Assembly (NCBI GenBank): GCA_947000775.1
Contig: CAMQGK010000604.1
Coordinates: 11,462,501-11,526,500, forward strand
Source of the DNA: Pterois miles
Lineage: Eukaryota > Chordata > Actinopteri > Perciformes > Scorpaenidae
Direction: 5' to 3'
Length of the DNA stretch: 64,000 nt
The stretch's first letter is position 1. The number at the start of each line of letters is the position of its first letter. The notes beneath the pieces are model-generated. The model saw nothing but the letters and a program-made list of their open reading frames with translations. It searched no databases and was not told the DNA's origin. This document shows positions 13,701 through 28,200 of this stretch, one piece after another. The position numbers and the translations under genes were made by a program.

Positions 13701-16700
13701 GCCCTAGTTCGACCCCAGCCTAACAAAGTATATGATTTTTCAGTCCGACCTGATCACTTCACGCTCTCTGATGTGCGCTCTCTCTGACCTATATAGAAAC
13801 ACACACACAGACACACGCACACATTTCATACAGTGGCCTATGTGTGCAGAACTTAAATGAGCCCGAGTCTGACCTGTGCCCGAGCTATGAAAAAAAAAAG
13901 TTTTTTTTAATGTAGACGTCAGTCCACAGTGATAAAGGAAGTGTAGAAAGTGTTAAATCTGAGCTGACACACTGAATCAACCTAAACTGTACACACACTG
14001 CACTGTCACACTGTTAGTTAAGGCTGACTTCATCCCACCATCAGTCCATCTCACACAAATATGCTTCTTCTGTCTGTTTCTCTCTGTCAACAGCACACTG
14101 GCATTCAACCTTTTTTTAAAGGAGTTTGCTACTTATATAACACATTTTAGTTTAAAAAACATATCAGAAATACATAATTCCCAGATAATTTGGCCCAGCT
14201 GGGAGTCAGCTCAGGCCCGACGGGCTGCTGGGCTTGCAATACACTGATGGAAAACCTGGCTTGATCAGGATGTTATGATGGAGTCAGGTCTCTGTAAAGA
14301 CGAAGAAGGTCCAGGCTGGGTTAACTTAGCTCTTTTTCCTGCTCTCTTAACTCTCTTCCTTGGGCGGTTATATTGCTTTCAGCAGCATTTGGTCTGGCTG
14401 GTCTGGCGGGGTGGTCAGAAGATGTTATGGGCAGTGATCATTTCAAGTCTGTTGCACTAATCCATTGTCCATGCTTCCTTTTTCCAATGTTGATGAGTGT
14501 CTTTCTGTCAGGCATTACATGCTTTAGTAATAAAGGCGAAAAGATGACAAATTAAAAAAAAAAAAAAAAAAAAAAAAACAATGTAGTGAAGTTTATGGGA
14601 GCTACTGGCCACTGCATCTGCATGCGTCACTCTCACCGTAGCTGAATGTCTCTTAAAACTCAGTTTTAACACCAAACTTGAGTTGAACATTTACACATTA
14701 TGGAGGGAGTTAAGGAAAAAACACATTTTTAGTTTGGTCAGGGGGCTGAAATGGGTAGAAATAGATACATTTACAAACAACGTTGCAGATCCAGTCTTAC
14801 GTATTTCTACACTGATGTCTGACCTGACTTGACTGGAGTAAACTAATCTTTTGTAAAATTGTCCTCCTTTTAAATTTAAAGCTTCTTGGTCTATCAAAAC
14901 CCTTATTTTACAGGCACTTACAGCTTGTAATACTGCACTGACTGTTAGGGAGGCCCTGGGGAAAACATGAGCTGTGGGCCCCTAAGATGTCTGTAAATAC
15001 AAACACATACTGGGGTAAACAAAGTTTGGATTTTGCTTTATTCATGTTTTTGGATTCATATTTCAAACAGGGTCTTGTTGTGGTAAGGACTAACCAGTGG
15101 ATTTTGCTTGGGTTGCTGGACCACGCTGTAGCAAGTTATAGGAACAGTTATTGGAACAGGGTTATGGATAAGGATTATTGAAGTTACCACAAAACCAGCT
15201 GGCACCAGCAGAATGCTGCTCATATTTTGTTGTAAGTGAGTAACAAGGGCTTTACCAACTACACCAGTCCTTATATTTGTCTGATGAGGAGGTTAGTCAG
15301 GACTTTAGACACAAATGTAGTCCTAGTTTTATGAAGAGCTGGTTAATCTGTGTTTGTGTGGTAACAATTTTATGATCTCCCCCTCTATGATGTGTTTGTA
15401 TCCACACAGGTCAGCCATCTGTTTGACAATGAGGGCACTGTGGCTTTTGCAATGTTCATGGCAATCTGGGGTGAGTGTCTCATATGAACTAATATCATGT
15501 ATCATGATGTCTAATGTGTCTAATCTAATGTGATCTACTCTGGTGTCTAATCCAATGTGTTCTACTCTGGTCGCTAATCTAATGTGATCTAGTCTGAGGT
15601 CTAATCTGATCTGGTCTGATATGATCTAATGTCATGTGGAGTCCCTCTTTCAATGGTTGCCTGTGTGTGTTTTCAGCCACTCTATTCCTGGAGCTGTGGA
15701 AGCGGCACAGAGCCAGATATGTTTCTAAATGGAAGGTCTATGACTGGTGTGAGGAGGAGGTACTAAAGACAAAGCTGAGTCCTGTGTCTTTCTCTGTTGT
15801 GTTGTGTTGCAGCTCACTTCATTTCCTTCCGTTAACTAGGTGAAAGTTGCACTGATGCATACAAATACCCAGTTAATATGCATTTAAAGTGTATACACAA
15901 TATATAGTTAATATGTAGTAAGAGTGTACACAATACCCAGTTAATATACATTTAAAGAATATACACTATGTACAGTATAGTGAATATTCATTTAAAGAGT
16001 ATACACAATATCCAGTTAATTTGTAGTAAAAGAGTGTACACAATATATAGTTAATATGTAGAGAAAGAATATATACAATATTCAGTTAATGTACAATGAA
16101 AGAGTATACACAGTTTATAGTTGATATGTAGTAAAATAGTGTACATGATACCCAGATAATATGCATTTAAAGAGTACACACAATATCCAGTTTATATGTT
16201 AGCTGGTTATTGTGTGTACTCTCTCTTTAAATGCATATTATCTGGGCATTCGATATACTCTTTCTCTACACATTAACTATAACCTGTTTATACTCTTTTA
16301 CTGCATATAAACTGGATATTGTGTTGTCTTTAAATGCATATTAACTGTGTATTTTGTTTACACCTTCACTACATATTAAATATATAGTATATTGTGTATA
16401 CTCTTTATTTTTTTTTTCTATTGTCTGCATTTATTCTCATGGTTTAACACCACAGTGGGTGATATATTTGCGTGACCATTACCAGCCCTCCCTGGAAACT
16501 AAGCTGTCATTCTTTATTGGATTTTCTTAACATGTGCCACAGAGGGCAGTGCTGCACCGCAATGAATTGAGGGGGAAACAGATGATAGACAGGACGAGAT
16601 TAGATGAACTGGGGAGAGTACGGACAGGCAGGCAGTGCTATTAGAATGCAAGAGTGTAAGCTGCTGTGTTATTCCTGACAACCAGCACCTCACAAAACAA

Positions 16701-18088
16701 AACAAGGAATCGTAAAAAGGACCATATTGAACACCAGAATTGTGGAAGTTCTGATAGTATAGAGTAGGCTGCCAGAGAACACACAAGTGTGGGAGGAATG
16801 CGTAGAGGGCATGAGTTTAGTGTGAAGACTGAAGAGTAACTCAGCACATTCTGGTGGGTCTTGCTAGATCTCAACAGTGGGACTCGACAGGAGCTGGAAA
16901 GCCGTGAACAAACATGCATGTGTGATGGACACCGAAGCCGAGAGCGGCTAAAGTGGCCCAGCAAGGCCCGGACAGCCAAGCGCCCCCCACCACAGGGAGT
17001 GCGAGAACCTGGAGGCCCCCCAGCAGAATCACCAGGGCCACAGAGAAACACGCCGACCCAAGGACCAAGAGGGGATGGCAAACCGACACCCCCAAGGCAC
17101 CCAGGACAAACCCAGAGGGCACGGGGCACAAGGGCCCACCCGACACTCGACACCCATGCTGCACGGGGCCCCAAGGACCAGGGGGCACCCATACAAACCA
17201 ACGGGCCCCGAAAACACCACGACACTCGGGAGCCGCAGCGCCAGAAAAGTGCCCCTGCAGCCACCATAGACGTAACACCAGCCGGCCATACGCACCCCGA
17301 CCAGGAAGGGAGAATGGCACGCCCGCAAAGACGTACAGCCCTTAAGCACTACGCACACACCCTGAGGACACAAGAAGCGCGCAATGCCACGCCACCCACC
17401 CCGCCCCCACACAACCACCCACTGGAGCCGCACTACGCCCGGACCAAGGCCCCCAGCCAGCAGTACTTGATCTTTGGTGTTGGCACACATGCCCCAGGGG
17501 GCTGTTATCATTATATCACCAATTAAGCAAAGGTTTGGGGAATGCAGGATCCTGCAGTCCAAAATAGAGGAGAGTTTCTCTGTGACTGTTGACTGTTGCC
17601 TCTTATGTATACTCTTTAAATGCATATTAACCGGATATTGTGTATACTGTTTTACTGCATATAAACATAACGGAACGTGTATACAACATACAGTTAATGT
17701 GCCAGATGTATGGGGGCAGCTGATTTAATTATATCAAATTCTATTACCTGACTGATAAAAACTAGTTTATAATTGCTGGTTTTGTTCAGATCAGCTGGTG
17801 AGCACCGTCAGTATTTACAGACAAACCATATGCAAACCAAGTACTTTTGTGAAGAAAGTCCTCTCCTCTGCCTGTTACAGCTCTTGTTAAAGCAGTTGAT
17901 TCCAGGACACAAATGTTGTTGTAACATACAATACCTCTAATGTGTAAGTTGAATCTCAGCCTGAATGTTTGTGTTGACAGGAGGAACTGATTCTGGAAAT
18001 AGTCAATGATCCAAACTGTAAACCCAAACAGTTCAGACACTCCTACCTGCGCAGCACCCTGGTCCTCATTCTGGTAACTCTCATGGTA

Positions 18089-18151
<63 letters not shown>

Positions 18152-21100
18152 CTAAAAGTAAATGTGTTGTTTATGGAGTTGTGGGTGTGGTACAGTGTGG
18201 GCAGAAGCTGGGAAAAAAAAAGATTCCTAACAAAATGTATCTCACACATCACTAACTGCTGACATGGTGTGCATCCCAAGTATCTTAATTGACATTTCCG
18301 TCAGTTGTTTTGGTCTGGTCATCTTGAAGACAGTCTCAAAGCTCTTATTTCTGCTCTGAGGAGAGAGGATCAAGAAGCCATAAGAGCCATAAAAGAGAAT
18401 ACACAAGAGCAGCCTTCTTATTGGATATCAGTTATTGATTGGATGCTGCAGCTGATCAGACTGATCTGAGTTTCATACCAGAGTAAAGACAGATAACAGA
18501 TTAACATCAAGTGTATCTCTCCCAAGTTTTATCAGGGCCTGAACACCAACCAGCAGTCAGGCCATGAAGGCATTATTGGAAATGTAGTGTCTATTAATAT
18601 TCATGCAAAAAGACCTCTGGAGGTATACTCTAAACTCAACAGGAAATCAACTACTTTGAATTTACTGTACAACATTATGGGCAGTCTTGAAATTTCCAAG
18701 CCTTGTGCTTTAACAAGCTCCTCCTAGAGATTTAACCTGATTGACTTCAAATTTGGCCAGTATAGTCTTAATACCTTTGTAAAGAAAAGTTACAAAATTT
18801 TTGAGTTTTCATGGAAGAACATTGGCGTGGCATGGCAGTAAAAACAGGAAGTTGCTGTTGTAACGTCAGTGCACATTTTCCAGTCTGCTCCATATTTGTT
18901 ATGCCTAATAAGAGTCCTGGCTTGAGGACATCCATATTCAAATTTTGGCTCATAGTAATAGTGCGACCTTCTGGCAAAAATGACGTTTTGCACTTTGATG
19001 TATTCTGCCTCACATATTAATTCAGATCCACCTCAAAGTAGGTTAGAATAGCCATAAGACCATAAGACCTTTGAAGAAGATTGTGAAGACGATGAGTTCT
19101 CATTGAACAGAGAACCCAGAGATGACAGCACAGCAAATTTCGATGAAAAAATAACTGTTGTAAGTTGACTCCACATGGTGAGATCTTCTCCAAATTTCAC
19201 AGGTTTGATAAGCATCCTTATTCAAAGATGTTTAGCAGGCTACAGAAAGAAAACACTGCCTCTCTGCCACTGATAACTGTGCACTTCTATTAGTATCAGT
19301 ACAATGCATGTGTGCAGACAAACTTCATCAAAAGTCTCTACAGCTGTTAAAACTGACTGAGCTGATCGAGCTGTGATCAGCTGCCATCAGAAAAGGACAT
19401 CACTTTATGAGATGCGTCAGAGAGAGAAATGGTGATGCAATTTAAGAGACTTGGGATGCACCCCTGTTCATCTGCCAAAATTAAACTGCTTCATGTCCAA
19501 AAGAGCAGCTTATTTTTTTCTGGAATGATAGACTGTAACATCCTTCTATTGTCAGTCAGTCTTTAATTTCCTGCCGATTTGGGAACTTGAGAGCAATTTG
19601 TCAAAAACAAGGTATGATTTAATTTTATTGAACAAAAACAGATGATCCTTGTGGTTTGTCCACATAAACAGATGCTGATCGAGGATCCGCCGTAGCACCC
19701 GGGCACGATGGACTCCCTCAGGGACACTATGAAGCGATAAAAAGATTAGGAGATAAGAATCAGGTGGGAGGGAGGGGTGCAGAATACAAGAGCAGAGCAA
19801 GAAGAGTGGGTTAGGTGGGTATAGGAAGTACAGGAAGTGCCGTGTTGAGGCATGGTCCTACTCCCGAAATTATGCTTAGAGCTTCACTAAAATAAGTTCA
19901 GAGCAATATAGGATGATATAAACAGTCTGGTCAGACTGCAGTTGAGGTGATGCAGGGCTGTTTGGGTTCCGGGAGGAGTGCAGTCTTAATAGGAATAACA
20001 AGAGACATGTTGGTGTGTTTGTTTGTGTTCTAGCTGATGCTGATCATCGGTCTTGCTCATGCCCTGGTGGTGTTTCGAGTGGTGGCCGCCCCCTTGATGT
20101 CTGAAGGCAAGTGGGACTTCATCAGGGATCATGCCAACACTGTGGCTGTGATGCTTGGAGCTGTGCTGCACTATGTCACCATTCAGATCATGACCCGGGT
20201 ACGTATCTGCATCCTGATCCTGTGTTCACACAGTGTTGGTAGAATGGGAAGAACAGGTAAAACACCTGTTATTCCGAGTTGGGAGTGTTAATGCATTATT
20301 CCAAGGTGGTTAGCTGTGGTGCTATAACCTGGTATTCACACTGGATAATCAGGCTCAATGAGCATATTTTGTGATGTTGCATATTTATAGCAGTTTATTA
20401 CGAAGTGAAACCGTATACAAACAACTGTTATATGAAATGATCTGAATGGATTGTATTGGTGTTAACACTGGTTGTTATTTACATGTAACTTCCAGCAGTG
20501 CATTTGCAGCCATTCTGCAAACAGTTTGTCAACTTGTCTGTAGTTCTTTTCACCAAGCGAGAGATATTGTTGGTGTCAAAAAAAATGAATTCACTCAGAA
20601 TTACAACTTACAATTACAAAGTCAAGGCTGATGTTAACAGTTTTCCCACTCTGCACCTCATAATAATGGTTTAAATAATGTGATGTGTTACATCAGATCC
20701 ACACCTTGAGGCATGCTGGTCTGGGTAAACATGAATCCTTTGTACAGAGGTAAAGTCACACCCTGAGCTGTGTTTGTTGGGCTAAACATGATCCTTCTTT
20801 TTATTATGCACACAATGACCCTGTGACCTGATAAAAAATACTAGCAGCTTGTCTAACTGAAATCAGAATGGTCTTCACTTATTCTGTAAGGAAACATAAA
20901 TGACTATGACATGATGAGTCATTAGTGTCAAAGCTCCAGGCCTGACTCAGGCCAACTCCTGGGGCGCACTAATGAATGGAGCATGTCAGAACTCTGAAGA
21001 GCCTACAAACATTTTTATTTTCCGTTTTTTCAACTAGCACACACAGCACTGGTTATATACTGTTAATAATAAGACATCTGTCTCTTCACAATATGCAACA

Positions 21101-24100
21101 TTTGTATTTGTAAGTTGTAATTTGGCATTTTACTCACAAATTGGAAGCTAGTTAGCATAGAAGAAGAAGAAGAAGATCAACCTTTATTAGTCCCACAGTG
21201 GGGAAATTCAATTTACACTCTGTTTAACTTATACATGGTACATGCACACAAACACACATGCAGTAATGGAGAGATGTCAGAGTGAGGGGGCTGCTCCAGA
21301 CAAGCGCCCCGAGCAGTTGGGGGTTTGGTGCCTTGCTCAGGGGCACCTCGGCAGTGCCCAAGAGGTAAACTGGCACCTCTCCAGCTACCAGTTCACACTC
21401 AGTTTTTGGTCCATGTCGGGACTTGAACCGGTGACCCTCCGGTTCCCAAGCCAACTCCCTACAGACTGAGCTACTGCTCTGACTCTGACTAGTCTAAATA
21501 AAATTTTGTTTTATCTGAACACCTGCTGAGTCATCAGGTCCTGCATACACACTGTTCATTCTGTATTATAGGACAAAGGGGGTGTGGCTAGCAGTCTCTC
21601 TTTCATGGGTCCAGGTTTGCTGACGTGAAATCATAGTGGATGACTCATACCCGCAGTGTCACAAGGAAATGGACACCCATCTGTTGGTCAACCATAGATG
21701 CCAGTGTGGATCCAGAAGCCACATTAAGGCATTAAAACCTTGAGAAGGTGCAAGGTGCTGTCCAGAATGCCTTCTTACAGATCTCAGATAGTAGTACCCC
21801 TCTCACTGCATCCCAGAATGTGGCCACACCTCTGGTAGAATGACAGATGACATCTGAGGTGGCATGCTCTGAGTGCCTAAAGCTCTGCTTGGGGAGATTA
21901 CAGATCTAAACAGGGAAGAATGGCATGCCTTCAGCTCTGTGGTCTGACTAACAAAGCTAGGGGACAAGACCTTTGGAATAAAATATTTGGTCACAATGTG
22001 ACCACCAAAGGCACATAGGACTAACAGAACGCATGTGGAATTTACTCATACATTTGGCTGTCTGAAGAAAAGCATGATATCAGTTTTCATTGATATAATT
22101 CTCAGGGTCTCCTCTGTGATCGGTTCAAAGAGTGACATACTAAAGGCTTGCAGGACCAATGGCAGTTCCCTGAGGGAGCATAGCCTCCTGGCAGCACACA
22201 GAAATTGTGTCAGCCAGTAATGCGCAATGACTGACCTTCCATCTCTGTGGCCATGGTTTACTGATGTTGCTGCCACATGAACCTTCAAGGCTGAAGCAGC
22301 CTGACCAGTTCAAAAAGATACTGCAAGTAATGCAGTATGTCTTGCAAAGGGCATGAGAATGGGTCTGAACCACTGTCCTTGCACCATGAAGAAAATGGCC
22401 ATTCCCAGGGCTGGAGGAAGCTTGGGGATGGATACCAAACCTTCCCGTCCAGTTAAGAAAAGAAGGTCTAGTAAGTCTACTTGGACTTGCCCATACCAGT
22501 CCCAAATCACCTGCACTACTTGAGACTGCAACCACCATTCCACTGGGGCCGCACCTGACATAATCCACCACAGAGGCCACCTTGTGCCTGGGACCATTTC
22601 CACAGCTTCTGGGCTTCCATGAGGGACTTCAGTGACCTGGTTCTTCCGTGATAGTTGACACAGCTGAAGTATTGTCTGTCCAAATGAGCATATGATTATC
22701 CTTGAGAAAGGGCAAGAATTGCTTCAGCACCAAGTAGACAGACCAGAGTGCTTGGACATCGACATGCTGCCCATTCCACTGAGGGCTCCACAGCCCGTGG
22801 ACTGGCCTCCGCTGCTACACCACCTCCACAACCATGAGACGAGATATCTGTTGCTGCCACTTTTCGCCTTGCTGGGACTGAGCCAAGAGGAACACCATGC
22901 AGCAAAAATGTGTGGCCTCTCCACTGATGGAGATGAAAGAGGCACTTGCAAGTTATTCTGACTTTGATCCACCTTTGTAAACAAGGATTCATGTGGAGGC
23001 TGTTGTTCCACCTCTGATGGGGTAGTAGATGCAGCAGCCCAAGGGGTGAGATTGCAGAGGCTACCATTAGCAACCCTAGCAGCCTGAGCCATGTTTGGAC
23101 AGTCAAATTTGCTCCAAGATGGAAAGACTGTATTAGGAACTGAATCCTGTCCACCCGCTCCACTGGGCATGCCATTTCACCAACATGCCCAGAGCCTCGA
23201 CATGAGCTAGGACCTCTGATGTTCTCTCTTATGTCTCCCAGAATGAGGATGTGCTAATAAGCCAGTCGTCAAGGTAAGGGAGAATCTTTACTGTCCTCAG
23301 ACCTAGCAAAGTCTGCCCTCATGCATCGGCCAGTGACAGGCCGAATGGCAGGATGGCAAACTGATATGGATGAATAGGAACATGAAAGATGATGTCTGTG
23401 GAGGTGAACCACTTTCCTGGAGTGACCACTTGAAGAACGTTGATTGTACAAAGCATCCAAAATGGGATGATTTTTAGACAAACATTCAACCTCCTTAGGT
23501 GTAGTAGTGGCCTGAAAGAGTGTAGGGTAAAACCCATCACCTTGTGTATGAGTGTTTGCTCCTGTAATAGCCTTATTGCCCAGTAGTGTGGCTATATGCT
23601 GAGACAAAAATTGTGCCCTCACTGGGTCTGTGACTGAGATTACCTTGACCCTTGAGGGCAGTGGGGGACAACGATAGAAATATATTATGTAACCCTAAGA
23701 GAGAAAGAGAGAGAAAGAGCTATAGCGAGAGCTAGAGAGAAAGAGAGAGGTGTGCTGTTTGTTCAGACAGACTTGGAGAGAAGCTGCACTTGCTCGCATG
23801 AACTCTGAGGAAATCTGAGTAATTTGCTGGACGTATAGATGAGAAACTGCAACAAAAATATCTCATCATGCTGGTATCGATCCAATATAGATATGCACCT
23901 TGGTATTGATGCTATCAATATTTAGATTGATGCGCCTAGCCCTACTTGCATCCCTGCCCTGGTGAGCAGATGCCTCTGGATCTGTTCAGCAGCACTTTAG
24001 CTCCTCCAAAAATACAGGCGCGGGTTGCAGGAGCCCATTGAAAAACTGCTCTCCCACAATGCTGCCAGTGCATCATCCAGCCCAACCTTAGCCAGGGCTG

Positions 24101-25213
24101 CACACAGTGTCGTCTGCAGTGGGTAGGCCCTTTCCCCTAGCTCAAGTTTTACAGAGCTCCTGAGGGAAGTTCCTAAGCTATCCTTAGCCTGCAAGTCTCA
24201 GGCTCAGCCCCTGAACTGACCTTTGGAGGGACAGATCTACGCCCCTACCACCTACTTTGAACTGGAAATTTGAAGCCATGGTTGACGTCCACCATATCCT
24301 CACCCAAATTCCAGGCCACTGCCTGCGAGGTGGGGCCCATATCATGCTTTAAGTTGCTCTGTTTCAGCAATTAAAACCTCAAACTCCTGGTGAGAGTGAG
24401 CTTGCCCCTTTGCCTTCTTGTGCTCTGGCCTTAACAAAGACAAGTATGTTCAAAAACTATCACCACAGCCTTAGACGTTGCTAAGTTACTCTCAGGATGT
24501 TACAAGCAGGATGACAAACACCAAAAAACACAAAATGTGCTTACCTCTCTTGAGTCTGGAAAATACAGCAGCGAAACACAGATCTTATTGAGCGATTAAC
24601 TAGTGGTAATCTTGTGCCACGTCAATCTTGTGACGTGGTAGCCTACACCTGGTCACTCCATGCATCCTTGCATTTCCAAAACATTTAACCCCATGTGACC
24701 TTTCTTGCTCTGCACAAACTGATCACCACAGTACTGATCAAAGAGCCCCAAAGACAACCTCACATTATAACTATTACTTTTGTGTTGCAGTTTAAGGCAC
24801 ACAAACAATTTCATACACATGCACACACACACACACACACAGTATATATCCCCTCATAAATTGCGAACAAACATCTGACATGAGCAGCTGACATGTGAAC
24901 AAACAAACCAGTGAACAGCTTCCTGCTCTTAGAAATATCTACCTGCCGACAATAACAATATAATCAAATTTCTTGTGTCTTTGTTTTTGTCTCTCTCTTT
25001 CAATATGTGTATGTATGTATTACCTGTAGGTAAACCGATGGGTGTCCCTCAAGCTGTGTGACATAGGTGAGAGCAAAGTAGAATACCTAATTCAGTAAAA
25101 GATGTATACGGTAAATGCATTGATATCACCTCAGATTTAAAACAATAAAGTGTAGTGTATGTATCTATATGCATTCTAATCTATCTCACAGTACTTGAAT
25201 GCATTTCCTATGA

Positions 25214-25260
<47 letters not shown>

Positions 25261-28200
25261 TCAGAGAAAACAAACTCATTTGCTGCCACAGAGAGGAACT
25301 TCACAGTCAAGATGTTCACCTTCCAGTTCTTCACTCTCTTCTCCTCACTCTTCTATGTGGCCTTCTTCCTTGGCAGGTACTCTGTACTCTGTCTGTTGTC
25401 ATGACAGATACACCATTTACACTACATCTTGTATTCTGAGGTCTCGTCATTTGAAATCGTGAAACATTCAAAATGCACAGATGTTGTCTCTATATCATCA
25501 TGATGTGACCTCTGCACATTTCAAGCTCACAGAAAGCAAACATGATAACAACCAAGCAGTATTGTCTCATAAAGTGACATTGGTGAGAGATCAGTTATTT
25601 ATAAAGTCCAAGGCCTCTAGTCTAACAGTAGTGAATGACAGTGTTAACGAAAACATCCACACCACTGAAATGGATGTGAGGATCCTTATGTGTTTTGAAT
25701 ATTCCACCTTCTCTTCCACTTTATTTGGAGAGACTCTGGACACTCATGACAGAAATATAATAGGCAGTAACCATTTGTCAGTGATGTGGTAATGTTATTT
25801 TTCATGCCCACAGAACCATTTTAAATAAGCCACTTTAAAAAAAGCATTTATCTGACAATTTGGGAGACATTTCCTCATCTATTTTCCTTAAAATAGATCT
25901 TAGTGGTGAACTGATATGTTACACATAAAGTTTTATCAAACTGTTAGGAGGGTCATGATGTCAGTAGCTGAGATGTAGCTCAGTATTTAAAGCAGCTCCA
26001 TGTATTTGGCATGGTTATAGTTGCCTTATCCTTCAGCACTGTTTTTTTTAATTTATTTTGAGTAATGCTCTCACTTTTATCAGTTACTGTACTGTAACCA
26101 GCTTCCAAAGGGTTAAAATTTGATTGTTGATGAGAAGCTAATGTTTTGTTGTCAAAGGATAAACGGCCGTCCAGGGGACTATGTGCGTATTGCTGGATGG
26201 AGACTGGAGGAGGTGAGGAGATACACATTTTCGTTTTTTGTCATTTATACAGCATGTCTGAACCACAGTGCTAACCCTCTGTGTGTGTTGTAGTGCCATC
26301 CTAGTGGTTGTTTGACAGACCTCTTCATCCAGATGGCTGTGATCATGCTGCTCAAACAGACTCTCAACAACATCTTTGAGTTCACTGTGCCGTGAGTGTG
26401 CTGTGTTTTCATAAAATATCTCTTTTATGGGAGTAGATGGTGATGAGATAGTGTCCATCGGAAAACACAGTTTAAACATGTCAGACTTTGCATTCATGTG
26501 AAAATGTTGTGCTTTCCAGCTGGCTTAAGAGCTGCCTGAGAAGAAACACTGCAAAGAAGCTGCAGAGGAAGTGTGGTCACTGTTATAGGAAGGCTTGCCG
26601 TGACAAACAGGGGCGTGTGGAAGCATGTGACATCTGCAAACTTCGGGACTGGCTGTGCAATTACCACCTGGCCAGCACGGATTCCTTCAGTCTGTTCAAT
26701 GAATTCCTGGAGATGGGTAGGTCCACAGACTCCCCCTGACCCTCACGCCTGAAAACCAATCATACTAGTTCAAAGGTGGATTGTGTCCTTGCACAAAGTC
26801 CCAACAGTACCTGACTGAGAAATGCCAGGACTAGCATTAGGTTTAGTTATTATCAGGACATTGCATCATGCCAATAAAGCCACTTGAATTGAATATATAT
26901 GGTATATGTATATACAGTCCCCTCCAAAATTATTGGAACAGGAGGCCAATTCCTTTATTTCTGCTGTACACTGAAAACATTTGGGTTTGACATCAAAAGA
27001 TGAATATGAGACAAGAGATCAGTATTTCAGCTTCTATTTCCAGGTATTTACATCTAGATCTGTTACACAACTTAAAAGATAGCACCTCTTGTTTGAACCC
27101 ACCTATTTTTAAAGTAAGCAAAATTCTTGGAACTGTGACTGACAGGTGTTTTTTGTTGCCCAGGTGTGTCATATTACATTGATTATTCAAACAATAAATA
27201 GCGCTGAATGTTGACTCTCAGTTTCAGCTTTGGGTTTTGCCTGTGCAGACTGCATTTATAGTTAAAAAAGTGTAACCACCATGAAGACCAGAGAGCTGTC
27301 TATGAAAGAAAAGCTGAGAGAAGATGGAAAATCAATCAAGGCCATTGCATAAACATTGGCCATAGTCAGTACAACCATTTGGAACATCCTGAAGAAAGAA
27401 ACCATTGGTGTACAGAGCAACAGACGTTGAACCGGTAGACCAAGGAAAACATCAGCAGTTGATGACAGGAACATAGTGAAAGCTGTAAAGAAAAACCCTA
27501 AAACAACTGTCAGAGACATCAGCAACAACCTCCAGAGGGGAGGAGTGAAGGAATCACAATCCACTGTTCACAGAAGACTTCAGGAACTAAAGGACAGAGG
27601 CTACAACAGAAGATGATAACCACTCATTAGCAATAAGAAGAGGAAGGCCAGATTGGAATTGGGACAGAAGTTTCTGGACTGATGAAACAAAGATGAACCA
27701 ATGTGATGGAAAGGCTAATTTGTGGAGAAAGAAAGGATCTGTTCATCATCCCAAACACACAAGCTCATCTGTGAAACACAGTGGAGGTAATGTCATGGCT
27801 TGGGCTGCATGGCTTCTTCTGGACGGTTCATTGATCTTCACTGATGATATAACACATGATGGCAGCAGCAAAATGCACTCAGAAGTCTACAGAAACATTT
27901 TGTTTGCAAATTTAAAGAGAAACAAACAACAACTGAAAGAGGCTGTGGTGAAAGGCTGGAAAAGCATCACAAAAGAAGAATGTAAAAGTTTGGTGATGTC
28001 AGTGGGCCGCAGGCTTCATGCAGTTATTACAACTAAATATTAAGTATAATTCACTTTAATCCATTTTAAGTCTATTTGTTCCTATACTTTTGCTGACCTG
28101 AAATGTGGTGTTCTGTTACAAACAATGGTTACTTCTAAGTTGTGTAACAGATCTAGATGTAAATACCTGAAAATAGAAGCTGAAATACTGATCTCTTATT

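Noticed and set aside
16641..17625. Long open frames on both strands
   Set aside because: They overlap in a GC-rich block, have no recognisable domain and lie in an insertion that breaks a minisatellite.
22692..22961. Plus-strand frame of 89 codons
   Set aside because: It is the shadow of the minus-strand DIRS-like fragments.
25155..25462. Frames through the (GT)n tract
   Set aside because: Only 25265-25376 is coding, in the anoctamin frame; the rest is repeat and intron.
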